64,000 nt of DNA, from NCBI RefSeq assembly GCF_000724485.1, contig NZ_CP007739.1, forward strand, positions 1,782,843 through 1,846,842, in the 5' to 3' direction. A program made the translations under genes and the position numbers. The notes below the pieces were generated by a model. It was given only the letters and a program-made list of their open reading frames with translations. It did no database searches and had not been told where the DNA came from. This document shows positions 7,801 to 17,037 of the stretch, one piece after another. Numbering within the stretch: position 1 is the first letter of the stretch; every line of letters starts with the position of its first letter. The DNA is from Bacillus methanolicus MGA3 (GTDB lineage: Bacteria; Bacillota; Bacilli; Bacillales; Cytobacillaceae).

Positions 7801-9690
7801 ATGCGAGTGGTGCAACTTAATACAGAAGCTATGATACGCCGTATTGTTGATAAGTTAAAAAGTGACCAGGCTCCAGATGGCTCCTGGCAATACCCGTTTG
7901 AAACGGGGATCTCGACAGATGCATATATGATCATTTTATTAAGGACGCTGGAAATAAATGATGAAGAATTAATTCGTAAGTTAACCGAGAGAATTATAAG
8001 CAAACAAGAGGAAAACGGTGCTTGGAAGCTCTTTTATGATGAAGGTGATGGAAATTTATCCGCTACGGTTGAAGCCTATTATTCACTTCTTTATTCAGGT
8101 TATTATGAAAAGGATGATAAAAGGCTTCGAACGGCAGAACGGTTTATTTTATCAAAGGGCGGCATCGAAAATTCCCATATGTTCACAAAAATCATGCTTT
8201 CCTTAACTGGACAATACCCTTGGCCGCCATTATTTCCAATTCCAGTTGAAATCGTCCTCTTGCCGCTTTCCTTCCCTGTCAATTTTTTCGATTTTTCCGT
8301 CTACGGGAGAGTCAATCTTGCTCCCATTCTGATTGTGGCTGACAAAAAATACAGTAAACGAACTAAGAGGAGTCCAAACCTTTCGAATTTGTTTCATTCA
8401 AGAGCGGATGATTTCTTTCGTTGGAGAAGAACTCAGGAATGGAAGTCACTTTTTACGATTTTTGAAGAGGGAATGAAAAGTTTCATAGGTTTGCCGATGC
8501 ACATTCACTCGCTCGCCATCGAACGCGCCAAGCAATATATGCTTGACCGGATTGAACCCGACGGAACTTTTTATGGCTACTTCAGTTCCACATTTCTAAT
8601 GATTTTTGCTTTGCTTTCACTTGGATACTCAAAAAAAGATCCGATTATTTTGAAAGCTGTCACGGGGTTAAAAGAGATGAAGTGCCTAATTAACGGCCAT
8701 ACTCACATGCAATATACAACCGCAACAGTGTGGAATACTTCCTTAATCAGTTTCGCCCTGCAGAAAGCAGGAATTACCCCATCTGAACCCGTGGTATCAG
8801 GCGCAAACCGTTATTTGCTGCAACGGCAGCATGATAAATATGGAGATTGGATGGTCCATAGTCCCAATGTTTTGCCTGGAGGTTGGGGATTTGCAGATAT
8901 CAACACGCTGCACCCCGATATAGATGATACCACATCATCCCTAAGAGCTATTTCCAAACTTGTTCGTCAAGAACCTCACTTTCAACGAGCTTGGGAAAGA
9001 GGAATTAATTGGCTATTCTCAATGCAAAATGATGACGGCGGCTGGCCAGCCTTTGAAAAAAATGTGAACAAAAAAATATTGAATCATCTCCCGATTGAAG
9101 GAGGAAAATTTTTGCTCACTGACCCTAGCACCGCGGATCTAACAGGAAGGACTCTGGAATTTTTCGGGGCATACACCAATTTATCGAAAAATCATCCATC
9201 AATGAAAAGAGGTGTAAATTGGCTTATAAATAACCAAGAAAAGGATGGATCCTGGTATGGACGCTGGGGGATTTGCTTTATATACGGGACGTGGGCGGCT
9301 TTAACCGGATTGATTGCATCCGGTGTCTCATCCCATCACCAATCGATTCAAAAAGCAGTCAATTGGCTATATAAAATCCAAAATCATGATGGCGGCTGGG
9401 GAGAGTCGTGCAAAAGCGATATTATGAATACCTACATCCCTCTCGGTGCAAGCACATTAATCGATACAGCCTGGGCTGTAGATGCGCTTATCGCTGCCGC
9501 AGACCAGCCGACACCAGGTATTCAAGCTGGTATAAAATTTTTACTTAAGTCGTTCGAAAAAAATGTTTGGACCATTTCTTACCCGAAAGGACAGGTAATC
9601 GCAGGAGGATTCTACATACACTACCATAGCTACCGCTACATCTTCCCTCTGCTAGCCTTGTCTCATTACAAACAAAAATTTCAAGATTAA
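7801..9690 (+). CDS. Squalene-hopene/sporulenol-type terpene cyclase
   Basis: A 629-residue class II triterpene cyclase. The protonating DXDD motif is present as D373-I-D375-D376 in HPDIDDTTSS, and QW repeats are visible (QNDDGGWPAF, QEKDGSWYG, QNHDGGWGES). The length matches B. subtilis sporulenol synthase (about 630 residues) and the motif DIDDT fits either that enzyme or squalene-hopene cyclase, so the natural substrate (tetraprenyl-beta-curcumene or squalene) is undecided. The ATG at 7801 has GGGAGATGG in front; an ATG at 7702 is antisense to the divergent gene and rejected. The product would be a membrane-associated cyclic terpenoid, often spore-linked in Bacillus. Confidence 0.85.
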   Translation: MRVVQLNTEAMIRRIVDKLKSDQAPDGSWQYPFETGISTDAYMIILLRTLEINDEELIRKLTERIISKQEENGAWKLFYDEGDGNLSATVEAYYSLLYSGYYEKDDKRLRTAERFILSKGGIENSHMFTKIMLSLTGQYPWPPLFPIPVEIVLLPLSFPVNFFDFSVYGRVNLAPILIVADKKYSKRTKRSPNLSNLFHSRADDFFRWRRTQEWKSLFTIFEEGMKSFIGLPMHIHSLAIERAKQYMLDRIEPDGTFYGYFSSTFLMIFALLSLGYSKKDPIILKAVTGLKEMKCLINGHTHMQYTTATVWNTSLISFALQKAGITPSEPVVSGANRYLLQRQHDKYGDWMVHSPNVLPGGWGFADINTLHPDIDDTTSSLRAISKLVRQEPHFQRAWERGINWLFSMQNDDGGWPAFEKNVNKKILNHLPIEGGKFLLTDPSTADLTGRTLEFFGAYTNLSKNHPSMKRGVNWLINNQEKDGSWYGRWGICFIYGTWAALTGLIASGVSSHHQSIQKAVNWLYKIQNHDGGWGESCKSDIMNTYIPLGASTLIDTAWAVDALIAAADQPTPGIQAGIKFLLKSFEKNVWTISYPKGQVIAGGFYIHYHSYRYIFPLLALSHYKQKFQD

Positions 9691-9701
9691 AATAATTCTC
9701 G

Positions 9702-9790
9702 TCAATGATCAAAGGGTCAGACCCCTCCGTTACAAAAATAAACCCTTTTATCTATTGTCATAGTTGGAGGAAGTCAGACCCTTATGAGTT
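9702..9790. repeat. Repeat B copy 2 between convergent genes
   Basis: Two GGGTCAGACCC-type cores, 'aagggtcagacccctcc' and 'ggaggaagtcagaccctt', lie in inverted arrangement around about 50 bp. The element fills the space between the stops of the cyclase (9690) and the PAS-GGDEF-EAL gene (9782), and it supplies the latter's stop codon. It is a plausible bidirectional terminator. Confidence 0.6.
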
Positions 9791-12067
9791 TGTTCCATTT
9801 TCAGCAATATCTAAATTTGTTGCACAATATGAATTCAAAAGTTTAAAATCATGCTCACTTTTTATAAGCTCAAGCATTTTTTCCGGTGGCAAAGGTTTGC
9901 TGAAAAAATATCCTTGGCCAATCTTACATGAATTCTCTCGTAAGAACTTCACTTGTTCTTCTTTTTCAATTCCTTCTGCTATAACTGTATATTGCAAATT
10001 ATGCCCCATATCTATGATGGTCTTTACAATAGCACCTTGATTCATATGATGGATAATATCATCCACAAATGACTTATCAATCTTAAGTTTGTCGATTGGA
10101 AGATGTTTTAAGTAGCTTAAGGAAGAATATCCCGTTCCAAAGTCATCGATTGATAATTTGACCCCCAGCTCCTTTAATTGATTTAAAATAATAGTAGATT
10201 TTTCTATATTTTGCATAATACTTTCCGTTATTTCTAATTCCAAATAATGTGGATCAAGACCAACTTGATCCAATGTATTCATGATAAAATCGACAAATTG
10301 TTCATCTTGGAATTGTCGAACAGAAATATTAACGGCAATTGGAATCGGCGGTAATCCGCTATTTTGCCATGCCTTATTTTGTTCACACGCTTCTCTTAAA
10401 ACCCATTTTCCAAGCGGAACAATTAGCCCCGTTTCCTCTGCAAGCGGGATAAATTCGGACGGAGAAATCATTCCAAGCTCATGATGCTTCCAACGAATTA
10501 ACGCCTCGACTCCAACAATTTTTCCGGTCGCTAATTCGACTTGCGGCTGATAATGAAGCATCAGCTGATTCTGTTCCAGTGCTTTTCTTAAGCCATTCTC
10601 AATCTCCATCTTACGTGAAGTCAGATCATCGAGATTCGAACTATAAAATTGGAAATTGTTTTTTCCTCGTTCTTTCGCCAGGTACATGGCGGTATCCGCA
10701 TATTTAATTAACGTTTCTTCATCTTCACCATCTGTAGGATAGATGCTTATGCCGATACTTGGAGTCACAAAAAATTCCTGCTGATCAATTTCAATTGGTG
10801 CGTGAAATGCATCAAGGATTCGTTTCGCAATTTCTGTCACTTTTTTCTTATCAATATCTTCTATTAATATGATGAATTCATCTCCGCCCAAGCGGGAAAC
10901 CAGGCCGTCGGATGGAACGGCGCTCTTTAACCGTTTCGCTACTTTTTGCAATAATAGGTCCCCTGTTGAATGCCCTTTTGTATCATTAATAATTTTAAAG
11001 CGATCGAGGTCTAAAAATAGTACAGCCAACATTTGATTTCCCGGATTGGTTAATAATTTGTTCAAATGCTGCCTTAACTTATTACGATTAGGAAGACCAG
11101 TCAGCGCATCATAAAAAGCCATCTTATGGATTGTTTTTTCTGCTCGCTTTCGTTCAGTGATATCTCTGCCGACGATCTGAATGGCACGTCTGCCTTCATA
11201 CTGTATTGGCATTGTGGACATTTCTACTTCAATGGAATGGCCATCAAGTCCAAATACTTGAAACTCAAATCGTTTTGTTGATTTTTTATCAAAAATGTCC
11301 TGAATAAGTTTTCTTATATAATTAATTTCTTTTGGATCTGTGAATTTAAAGATCGATTGACCAATGATTTCATCGGGTCTGGATGCTCCAACAAGCTTGC
11401 AGCCGGCTTCATTTATATAGTCGATTTTCTCATTGCTAATAACAGCAATAATATCCGGTGACATCTCCACTAAGCTTCTATACCGGTCCTCACTTTCTTT
11501 TCGGTCGGTAATGTCAAACAAGACACTGGTAAAATCCACAAATGCACCGTTTTCATCCAGCTTTGGGATTCCCCGGTCTTGGATCCAGCGAACTTCTCCA
11601 TCTGGGCGGATAATTCGGTATACACTCGTAACAGGTTCCCCCGCCAAAAGTTTCTGTTCTCTTTCATCTAAAACATATCGGTCTTCCGGAAAAATTACTT
11701 TTTTCCAGAGATTATGGTCTTGATAAAATTCGTTTAAAGAGCGACCGTACAGTTTTTCAATCCCCTGAGTGATGAGTAAAATGTCGGACTTTAAATCGTG
11801 AGACCATATCGCAACATCCAAAGTATCAAAAATACTATTTAATTTTTGCTTGCTTTGGCGGAGCTCTTTTGTTGTTTTATAAATCAGCCCGAGCAAAAAC
11901 AACAGCAGCATGATCTTAGCAAGACTATAAAAAATATCAAATATATGATAGACAATCCCTTGAGAAGGAAGAAGGATTGATAACAGCTTTTCAAATATCT
12001 CTAATAAGATAACAAGACATAAAATGATCATCCATTTACACTGATGTAATTGATCAATCTTTTTCAT
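9782..12067 (-). CDS. PAS-PAS-GGDEF-EAL cyclic-di-GMP enzyme with two membrane helices
   Basis: About 761 residues. Two N-terminal membrane helices (about 10-30 and 35-60) precede two PAS domains (about 80-190 and 195-310, each ending in an 'DITDRK/DITERK' C-cap), a diguanylate cyclase domain with intact GGDEF, and a phosphodiesterase domain with intact EALIRW and DDFGTGYSS. The position of the inhibitory I-site (normally RxxD) reads VPSD, so product inhibition at that site is probably lost. Both catalytic signatures are intact, so it could make or degrade c-di-GMP. The ATG at 12067 has GGAGAAAAAGAA upstream. It is monocistronic and ends inside repeat B copy 2. Confidence 0.88.
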   Translation of the reverse strand: MKKIDQLHQCKWMIILCLVILLEIFEKLLSILLPSQGIVYHIFDIFYSLAKIMLLLFLLGLIYKTTKELRQSKQKLNSIFDTLDVAIWSHDLKSDILLITQGIEKLYGRSLNEFYQDHNLWKKVIFPEDRYVLDEREQKLLAGEPVTSVYRIIRPDGEVRWIQDRGIPKLDENGAFVDFTSVLFDITDRKESEDRYRSLVEMSPDIIAVISNEKIDYINEAGCKLVGASRPDEIIGQSIFKFTDPKEINYIRKLIQDIFDKKSTKRFEFQVFGLDGHSIEVEMSTMPIQYEGRRAIQIVGRDITERKRAEKTIHKMAFYDALTGLPNRNKLRQHLNKLLTNPGNQMLAVLFLDLDRFKIINDTKGHSTGDLLLQKVAKRLKSAVPSDGLVSRLGGDEFIILIEDIDKKKVTEIAKRILDAFHAPIEIDQQEFFVTPSIGISIYPTDGEDEETLIKYADTAMYLAKERGKNNFQFYSSNLDDLTSRKMEIENGLRKALEQNQLMLHYQPQVELATGKIVGVEALIRWKHHELGMISPSEFIPLAEETGLIVPLGKWVLREACEQNKAWQNSGLPPIPIAVNISVRQFQDEQFVDFIMNTLDQVGLDPHYLELEITESIMQNIEKSTIILNQLKELGVKLSIDDFGTGYSSLSYLKHLPIDKLKIDKSFVDDIIHHMNQGAIVKTIIDMGHNLQYTVIAEGIEKEEQVKFLRENSCKIGQGYFFSKPLPPEKMLELIKSEHDFKLLNSYCATNLDIAENGTNS

Positions 12068-12185
12068 TTCTTTTTCTCCTGTTGCTTGCAATATATGTAA
12101 TTAAATAAAATGTACCACTATCGTTACTAAATTTACAATATAAGATTGAGAGTATCATTTTCGTTTTTTTTTCTGAAAAGTTTTT

Positions 12186-13079
12186 TTGCAATTTTCGCAA
12201 CTCATCATCCTGGCTGCTTGTATAATCAGCGGAATCATCTATCAAAAGGTAGTGCCTGAGCCAAAGAAAAATTGGCGGGAAGAAATTGAGGCAGATATAC
12301 AGCAGCTTGAAAAACAATTAAAAAGTGCTCCTGACGAAGAGAAAAGTTGGATCCAAGATCAATTCAAGCAAAATCAGCAATATTTGGATAAAAATGTGAA
12401 TCCGAACGCCAAAAGCAACTGGCATTATATGAATAGCGTCGTAACAGGAATCAACTCCCTTGTCACGCTTTTTGCCGTCATTGTCTGCAGTGCAAATGTA
12501 TCTGCTGAATTCTCTGATGGCACCATTAAGCAATTGTTAATCAGGCCGCACAAAAGATGGGCTATTCTTCTTGCTAAATATTTTGCTGTAATTATCTACT
12601 CCCTGTTGCTTGTTCTGACGTTAATCGTATCAGGGTATTTAGTTGGATTGATCTTGTTTGGCAGCGGTGATTTTCATGCAAAAATTATTGAACCGAGCAT
12701 TGCTGGACAGAAAGAAGTGATTGTAGGCACCCAGTTCTTTTTAAAAATGCTTTATTACCTTCCTGGTTTATTTATCATTATGACCATTTCATTCATGCTT
12801 TCAACACTGTTTAAAAACCAGGCACTCGCCGTCGGCATCGGGATATTTGTTCTATTTTTTTCCACTACACTGGGCGGCTACAACGTTGTATTAGCTGAAA
12901 AATACGAATGGGTAAAGTTCTTGATCTTCCCGCACCTGGATTTAACCATTTATGCACTTCAGGATAAGATCCTTCAAGATATCACATTACCTGAATCTTT
13001 AGGAATTTTGACTGTATACTATGTCGTTTTCATCATCATTACGTTTGTCTTTTTCGAAAAAAGAGATATCAGCATATAG
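12186..13079 (+). pseudogene. ABC-2-type permease, beheaded and without its ATPase
   Basis: The frame encodes an ABC-2 permease with five or six hydrophobic segments and a cytoplasmic/coiled insert 'EEIEADIQQLEKQLKSAPDE' after the first. Complete relatives begin with a short basic helix before the first membrane span. Here an in-frame TGA at 12174 lies ten bases upstream, and the only possible start is a TTG at 12186 with no ribosome site, so the N-terminal ~20-25 residues are missing. No ATP-binding partner gene is adjacent. The gene ends exactly where repeat A copy 2 begins. I read it as a remnant; use of the TTG is not excluded. Confidence 0.65.
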
Positions 13080-13274
13080 AAAACGAGCATGAGTTTTAAA
13101 CTCCCAACCCTAGCATGGAAATAGGGTTCATTCTAAAAACAAAACCAACAAAATAAGGCGGTGTGAGCGGAGCCAAGCTCAAAAAATTACAAAGCCAAAA
13201 TATGTATCTTGCTAAAGATAAGTTGGAATTTTTATTTTTGATAGCACAGCTCCGCCCCTTTTCAACAGAAAAAG
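13078..13274. repeat. Repeat A copy 2
   Basis: A near-complete copy of the ~190-bp element: 'gagtttta..ctcccaaccctagcatggaaatagg', 'aaaaccaacaaaataaggcggtg', 'gagcggagccaagct', 'atgtatcttgctaaagataagttgg', 'cagctccgcccctttt' and 'caacagaaaaag'. The arms GCGGAGC and GCTCCGC can pair. It aligns nearly end to end with the copy at 59968. A short reading frame across it is only a by-product of the repeat. Confidence 0.75.
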
Positions 13275-13372
13275 AGACTGGCTCATAAGAGTCTGAATCC
13301 CTCCACAAATGACAACTCTATTTACATTTGTCTTTGGAGGGGTCAGACCCTTTTGCATATAAGCCAGCCTTT
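13275..13372. repeat. Repeat B copy 3 (inverted repeat with GGGTCAGACCC)
   Basis: Arms 'gactggctcataagagtctgaatccctcc' and 'ggaggggtcagaccctttt..aagccagcc' flank a central 'aaatgacaactctatttacatttg' hairpin, making a nested inverted repeat directly after repeat A copy 2. It lies downstream of the reductase gene on the minus strand and may act as terminator. Nothing else is seen between 13373 and 13434. Confidence 0.65.
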
Positions 13373-13434
13373 TTATAACCATATTTCGTTTGAAAAGTGC
13401 TATCAATTATAACAAAAGAAATTTATTGAGCCAA

Positions 13435-13977
13435 TCAATTCAGCTTTACTTGTGCCAACTGTCCGGAAAGTTCGGTTAACGCTTTTTGCAATCTTTCATG
13501 AATTTCCGTATCCAACTGAAACTGATGATCGCCAATCCGTTCAACTTGGGAATCAAGCGTGTAAACACCACTTAAAATGGTTGTTGCTCCCAGAGCAGAC
13601 AAGACTGGTTTTAATGCATAATCAATTACAAGAAGATGTCCGTATGTTCCGCCAATCACGAGAGGCAAGATAATTTTATTTGCAAATCCTTTTTGAGGAA
13701 GCAAGTCTAAATATGTTTTTAACACACCCGTAAAGGATGCTTTATAAACAGGTGTCAACACGATAACAGCATCAGCACTTTCTACTTTCTTATTGGCTTT
13801 TACGATTTCAGGACTATCAAATTTTCCGTAAATTAAATCTTCCGGCGGCAACTCACGCACTTTGATTTGCTCATACTCAATCCTTTGGCGGGTCAAGAAA
13901 GCTTCCACCTCCAGTTCGATCCCGTTCAATCTTGAATTTTCTGAAGTTGCCCCTGAAATAATAACTACTTTTGCCAT
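13435..13977 (-). CDS. NADPH-dependent FMN reductase (SsuE/MsuE-like)
   Basis: A 180-residue flavodoxin-like reductase with an N-terminal phosphate-binding segment VVIISGATSENSRLNGIE (residues 4-21) and 'ADAVIVLTPVYKASFTGVLK' around residue 70-88, the usual SsuE family landmarks. It would supply reduced FMN to two-component monooxygenases. It lies 43 bp downstream of yezD behind a SAM-I riboswitch, and an FMNH2-dependent monooxygenase with a twin riboswitch sits 3 kb away, so the two are likely partners in sulfur scavenging. GGAGTAGAGATTT precedes the ATG. The exact substrate of the pair is not known. Confidence 0.85.
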   Translation of the reverse strand: MAKVVIISGATSENSRLNGIELEVEAFLTRQRIEYEQIKVRELPPEDLIYGKFDSPEIVKANKKVESADAVIVLTPVYKASFTGVLKTYLDLLPQKGFANKIILPLVIGGTYGHLLVIDYALKPVLSALGATTILSGVYTLDSQVERIGDHQFQLDTEIHERLQKALTELSGQLAQVKLN

Positions 13978-14020
13978 AAATCTCTACTCCTTTATTGATT
14001 GAATTTTGAAAAATTTTTGC

Positions 14021-14191
14021 TTATTTTTTTGCTTCAAGTTTCCTATTTTTCACAAGAGGAAACCGTTTCTTTTCGGTAATATCGATTTGCGTAATATCAC
14101 TATCATGTACGGTAATTACTATACAGCCATATTCCAGTTTGTCTAACTTTGACAGTATATACTTTATTTTCTCTTCATCTAATTGTTTCAT
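14021..14191 (-). CDS. yezD: YezD-family small protein (DUF2292)
   Basis: A 56-residue protein starting MKQLDEEKIKYILSKLDKLE and containing 'YGCIVITVHDSDITQIDITE', which matches the pattern of YezD/DUF2292 proteins of Firmicutes. An excellent AAGGGGG site lies 6 nt before the ATG. In bacilli these genes occur in sulfur-starvation operons, and here it is between a SAM-I riboswitch and an FMN reductase. The biochemical role is unknown. Confidence 0.78.
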   Translation of the reverse strand: MKQLDEEKIKYILSKLDKLEYGCIVITVHDSDITQIDITEKKRFPLVKNRKLEAKK

Positions 14192-14292
14192 AGCAGCCCC
14201 CTTAAATTAAATATAAATACTTAAAATCTATTTCTAAGTATTTTCTTTAAATCACGGTATTTTTGATGAAGACTCCGATAAACTGTCCTGTA

Positions 14293-14340
14293 TTAGCCAG
14301 AATTGAAATTTTTAATAGCTGCCTGTATAATAGTTGCCAT
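14293..14340 (-). CDS. 15-codon ORF with strong ribosome site in the SAM-I operon leader
   Basis: GGAGG followed by eight bases and ATG begins a frame MATIIQAAIKNFNSG that stops after 15 codons. It lies about 170 bp after the riboswitch terminator and about 100 bp before yezD. The sequence after the stop remains open for another 23 codons in the same frame, so it could be a truncated longer gene. No homolog is recognised. Translation is plausible only because of the good Shine-Dalgarno sequence. Confidence 0.35.
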   Translation of the reverse strand: MATIIQAAIKNFNSG

Positions 14341-14510
14341 GAAACATTCCTCCATTTTTTTGTTTTTTTAACTTATACAAGAACACCAAGGGTTACATGA
14401 CCATTCCTTATCTAAAAATTGCCTTTGGTGTTCAATTGCAAACATTTTGCAAACCTTTCAATTCAACAATACCCCCGAATTCCTATGTGTATAGTTGGTT
14501 TTATCTTCAA

Positions 14511-14540
14511 AAATAAAACCTCTTCTTAGATAAGAAGAGG
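14511..14540 (-). terminator. Rho-independent terminator of SAM-I riboswitch 1
   Basis: Hairpin arms cctcttctta/taagaagagg with an A/T centre (14519-14540) are followed on the minus strand by a T-rich tract. The arm repeats the end of the aptamer's P1 helix, giving the standard switch between antiterminator and terminator. Confidence 0.85.
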
Positions 14541-14563
14541 GTAAAGAATACAATTCTTTTCTC

Positions 14564-14664
14564 TTCTTATCTTTCAAGCTTACGCTTGCTGGAATTGGCA
14601 CAGTACTTTAAAGTCTGTTGCCGAGGCTTCAATGGGCCAGTCCCTCCACCTCTCTTGATAAGAA
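14564..14664 (-). promoter_or_regulatory. SAM-I (S-box) riboswitch 1
   Basis: On the minus strand the element reads CTTATCAAGAGAGGTGGAGG, then GACTGGCCC, GAAGCCTCGGCAAC, GTGCCAATTCC and TGAAAGATAAG. These are the conserved S-box blocks, and P1 is TTCTTATC (14657-14664) paired with GATAAGAA (14564-14571). With the terminator at 14511 it should stop transcription of yezD and the FMN reductase gene when S-adenosylmethionine is plentiful. Confidence 0.92.
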
Positions 14665-14742
14665 TACGAATGAAAATATTTAATTTTGTGAACAAACATG
14701 GCGGGGAATAATCCAACCAATCCATGAACTTTATTTGATATA

Positions 14743-14772
14743 AATTTAAACCATGGTCAACAAAGCTGTCAA
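14743..14772 (-). promoter_or_regulatory. Promoter of SAM-I leader 1
   Basis: TTGACA (14767-14772) and TAAATT (14743-14748) are 18 bp apart on the minus strand, upstream of the riboswitch. The segment TTGACAGCTT....CATGGTTTAAATT is almost the same as the promoter of the second SAM-I leader at 18723-18741. Confidence 0.65.
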
Positions 14773-14834
14773 TATCATTTTTTAAAAAATTTAGAATTGG
14801 TAAAAAAGAATTAGCAGCCAGTTAATCTGTTCGT

Positions 14835-15782
14835 TTAATCCCATTTAACATTTGTCTTTCTAGCTTCATTTATTGCTAGCTGAAAGACATCAGGCCGAGA
14901 ATAATGGCCATTCACGTCAAAATCGAAACGGCTTTTAACAATGTCTCTTAAATCTAAATCCGCAATAAGAATGTCCTCTTTTCCGTAAACCGGTCCAACG
15001 ATATATTCACCCAGCGGACTGATAATAGCACTTCCTCCGTTGCTCATGATCTCAGGTTCTGACTCCAGTTCGTCATAACAAGCCAAATCTGTTGGATACA
15101 TATTTTTTGTCACAAATTGATTGCATGATAAAACAAAACATCTTCCTTCCAGGGCAATATGTCGAATCGTAGATTGCCAAACTTCTCTAGCATCTGCAGT
15201 CGGCATAAGATATAGTTCAACACCCTTGCTGTACATTGCCATACGGGCAAGCGGCATATAATTTTCCCAACAGATCAAAGCGCCTATTTTACCTATTGAA
15301 GTATCAAAAACAGGAAGCGTACTTCCATCTCCCTCTCCCCAAATAATTCTTTCTGATGCAGTCGGTTTGAGTTTACGATGTTTTCCTAACAACGTACCGT
15401 CCGGACTAAAATAAAGCACAGTGCAATAAAGGGTGCCGGATAATTGTTCTTTTTCAATCACTCCAATAACAAGATACACACTATTATCTTTTGCAATGGA
15501 GCCTAATACTTCCGTTTCTTTACTAGGAACAAAGATCGAATTTTCCCAATACCGACACCAATCTTCCCTTCCTTTAGACGACCGGCTCCCTACCACCGTT
15601 CCAAATGTCATTCCTCTCGGATATGCTGGTATATATGCCTCCGGAAATAAAACTAATTTTGCTCCCCTTTTCGCAGCATCAGTTGTTAAAAGCCGGACTT
15701 TTTCAAGTGTTTTATAAAGGTCCATAATGACAGGGGACGCTTGTACAACGGCCACTCTTACTTGATCATTGATGTGATCCAT
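14835..15782 (-). CDS. Nitrilase-family carbon-nitrogen hydrolase
   Basis: A 315-residue member of the nitrilase superfamily with the full Glu-Lys-Cys triad: LFPEAYIPAYPRG (Glu near 48), KHRKLKPT (Lys near 136) and GALICWENYMP (Cys near 170). The 'AYPRG' and 'CWENYMPLARMA' contexts are typical of true nitrilases/cyanide-hydrolysing enzymes rather than amidases. GGAGTTGTTATGA precedes the ATG at 15782. It sits between the two riboswitch leaders on the same strand but has no riboswitch of its own. It would convert an organic nitrile to acid plus ammonia; the substrate is unknown. Confidence 0.85.
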   Translation of the reverse strand: MDHINDQVRVAVVQASPVIMDLYKTLEKVRLLTTDAAKRGAKLVLFPEAYIPAYPRGMTFGTVVGSRSSKGREDWCRYWENSIFVPSKETEVLGSIAKDNSVYLVIGVIEKEQLSGTLYCTVLYFSPDGTLLGKHRKLKPTASERIIWGEGDGSTLPVFDTSIGKIGALICWENYMPLARMAMYSKGVELYLMPTADAREVWQSTIRHIALEGRCFVLSCNQFVTKNMYPTDLACYDELESEPEIMSNGGSAIISPLGEYIVGPVYGKEDILIADLDLRDIVKSRFDFDVNGHYSRPDVFQLAINEARKTNVKWD

Positions 15783-16069
15783 TCATAACAACTCCAATCA
15801 TTGATATGTATAACAAAAATCACCTTTCATTTTTAAGGAATAAATGTCATATTTTACAAAATTTTATTTTTTTGAATTTTACTATTATTTTAATACTGCA
15901 TTTAATAGAATACAACAAAATTGGCTTCAAAGGTCATTGATTACATTTCTATTTCCAAAAAGAAAGACTATTATTCTATTAAACAAAGTAAACAAAGACT
16001 TTTTTACATGGAAGTACAGGAATACGTTGCTGCTGCATCGAATAATATAAAAAAAGAAGGGGGGATAAC

Positions 16070-16837
16070 ATGATTGTCTATGAAAGAGAAAGTGATTTTG
16101 TCATGGTAACTCAGGATGATCATGCACGAGTTTCAGGTGAATTTGCAAAAGCTTGGCGCAGCGAATATTTTTTAGCATTAGATCGAAAAAAAGATGTTGA
16201 ACTTGCTGTTTTTGAACATGATCGTGGTTGGATCGACCTAGATGAGACACCATTTTGGAATGATGAAAAGCGAGTACCCTTCTCTTTCCGAGATTTCCCC
16301 TTAACCCCTAGATTTGTTTTTTATAAAAAAGGTATTGACGAAGTTGAAAGTAAAAATAAATATGCTGCATTATTGTGCAGTTTGCAATATACAACTTTGT
16401 TTGAAATGATTCAAGACGATGCTGTACCGTCCTTTTTAAACTCCGAATACAAAAGACAGAATAGGCTTATTAATGATTTGCATCTAACCGATAGCTCTGC
16501 ACAGGAAATGATCAAGTTTCACTTGCAAGTCCTTCGTTTTTGTGATGACCTGTCTTTATATATTTGCATGTATGAACCGATGATACAAAGATCTGAGACG
16601 GAATGGTTCGCTGAAGGATTCAGTCAAAGATTTCCTTTTTTTAATTATGAAAAAATCACTCCTGAATGGGTAGAAAAAGAAAAAGTAATCCTAACTCATT
16701 TCCCTTTTTCAACTGAAGTTCAGGTGACTGTACCGTTAAAAGAAGTCAATAAAGCAGATATTGAGAATGTCGGCCTTTCAAAAGCATACAAACAAGCACC
16801 GAAAAAAGAACGAGTGGTTCAATTCGTACCGAAATGA
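16070..16837 (+). CDS. DUF3891-family protein
   Basis: A 255-residue soluble protein resembling the DUF3891 family: an N-terminal 'DDHARVSGEFAKAWR' (residues 16-30), then 'VFEHDRGWIDLDETPFWN' around 47-64. The conserved His and Asp suggest a metal-dependent HD-like fold, which is inference. The ATG at 16070 has AAGGGGGG in front. It is alone on the plus strand with a terminator-like stem after it. No function is established. Confidence 0.75.
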   Translation: MIVYERESDFVMVTQDDHARVSGEFAKAWRSEYFLALDRKKDVELAVFEHDRGWIDLDETPFWNDEKRVPFSFRDFPLTPRFVFYKKGIDEVESKNKYAALLCSLQYTTLFEMIQDDAVPSFLNSEYKRQNRLINDLHLTDSSAQEMIKFHLQVLRFCDDLSLYICMYEPMIQRSETEWFAEGFSQRFPFFNYEKITPEWVEKEKVILTHFPFSTEVQVTVPLKEVNKADIENVGLSKAYKQAPKKERVVQFVPK

Positions 16838-16914
16838 AACCAGTCGCAACCGGCTTTGTAAAATATGGAAGCGATTACATTTTTTAATACTAGATCCTAG
16901 CTTTTGTTTGGCTT

Positions 16915-16964
16915 CCTCTTCAACAAATGGAGGGATTTCCCATACCCTTCACTTGTTGAAGAGG
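16915..16964. terminator. Terminator-like inverted repeat after the DUF3891 gene
   Basis: Perfect 12-bp arms cctcttcaacaa (16915-16926) and ttgttgaagagg (16953-16964) enclose a 26-base loop and are followed by T-rich sequence. It lies between convergent genes and could serve both. Confidence 0.6.
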
Positions 16965-17037
16965 TCATTCTCATTTACCCTAAAATGTTGAATTTGCTTT
17001 TACACTTACAAAACAATTGCCTGATTTCTTTTTGCGT

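Noticed and set aside
13096..13308. Minus-strand ORF of 70 codons
   Set aside because: It lies wholly in repeats A and B, and its similarity to the ORF at 60019-60213 is due to the shared repeat; no ribosome site.
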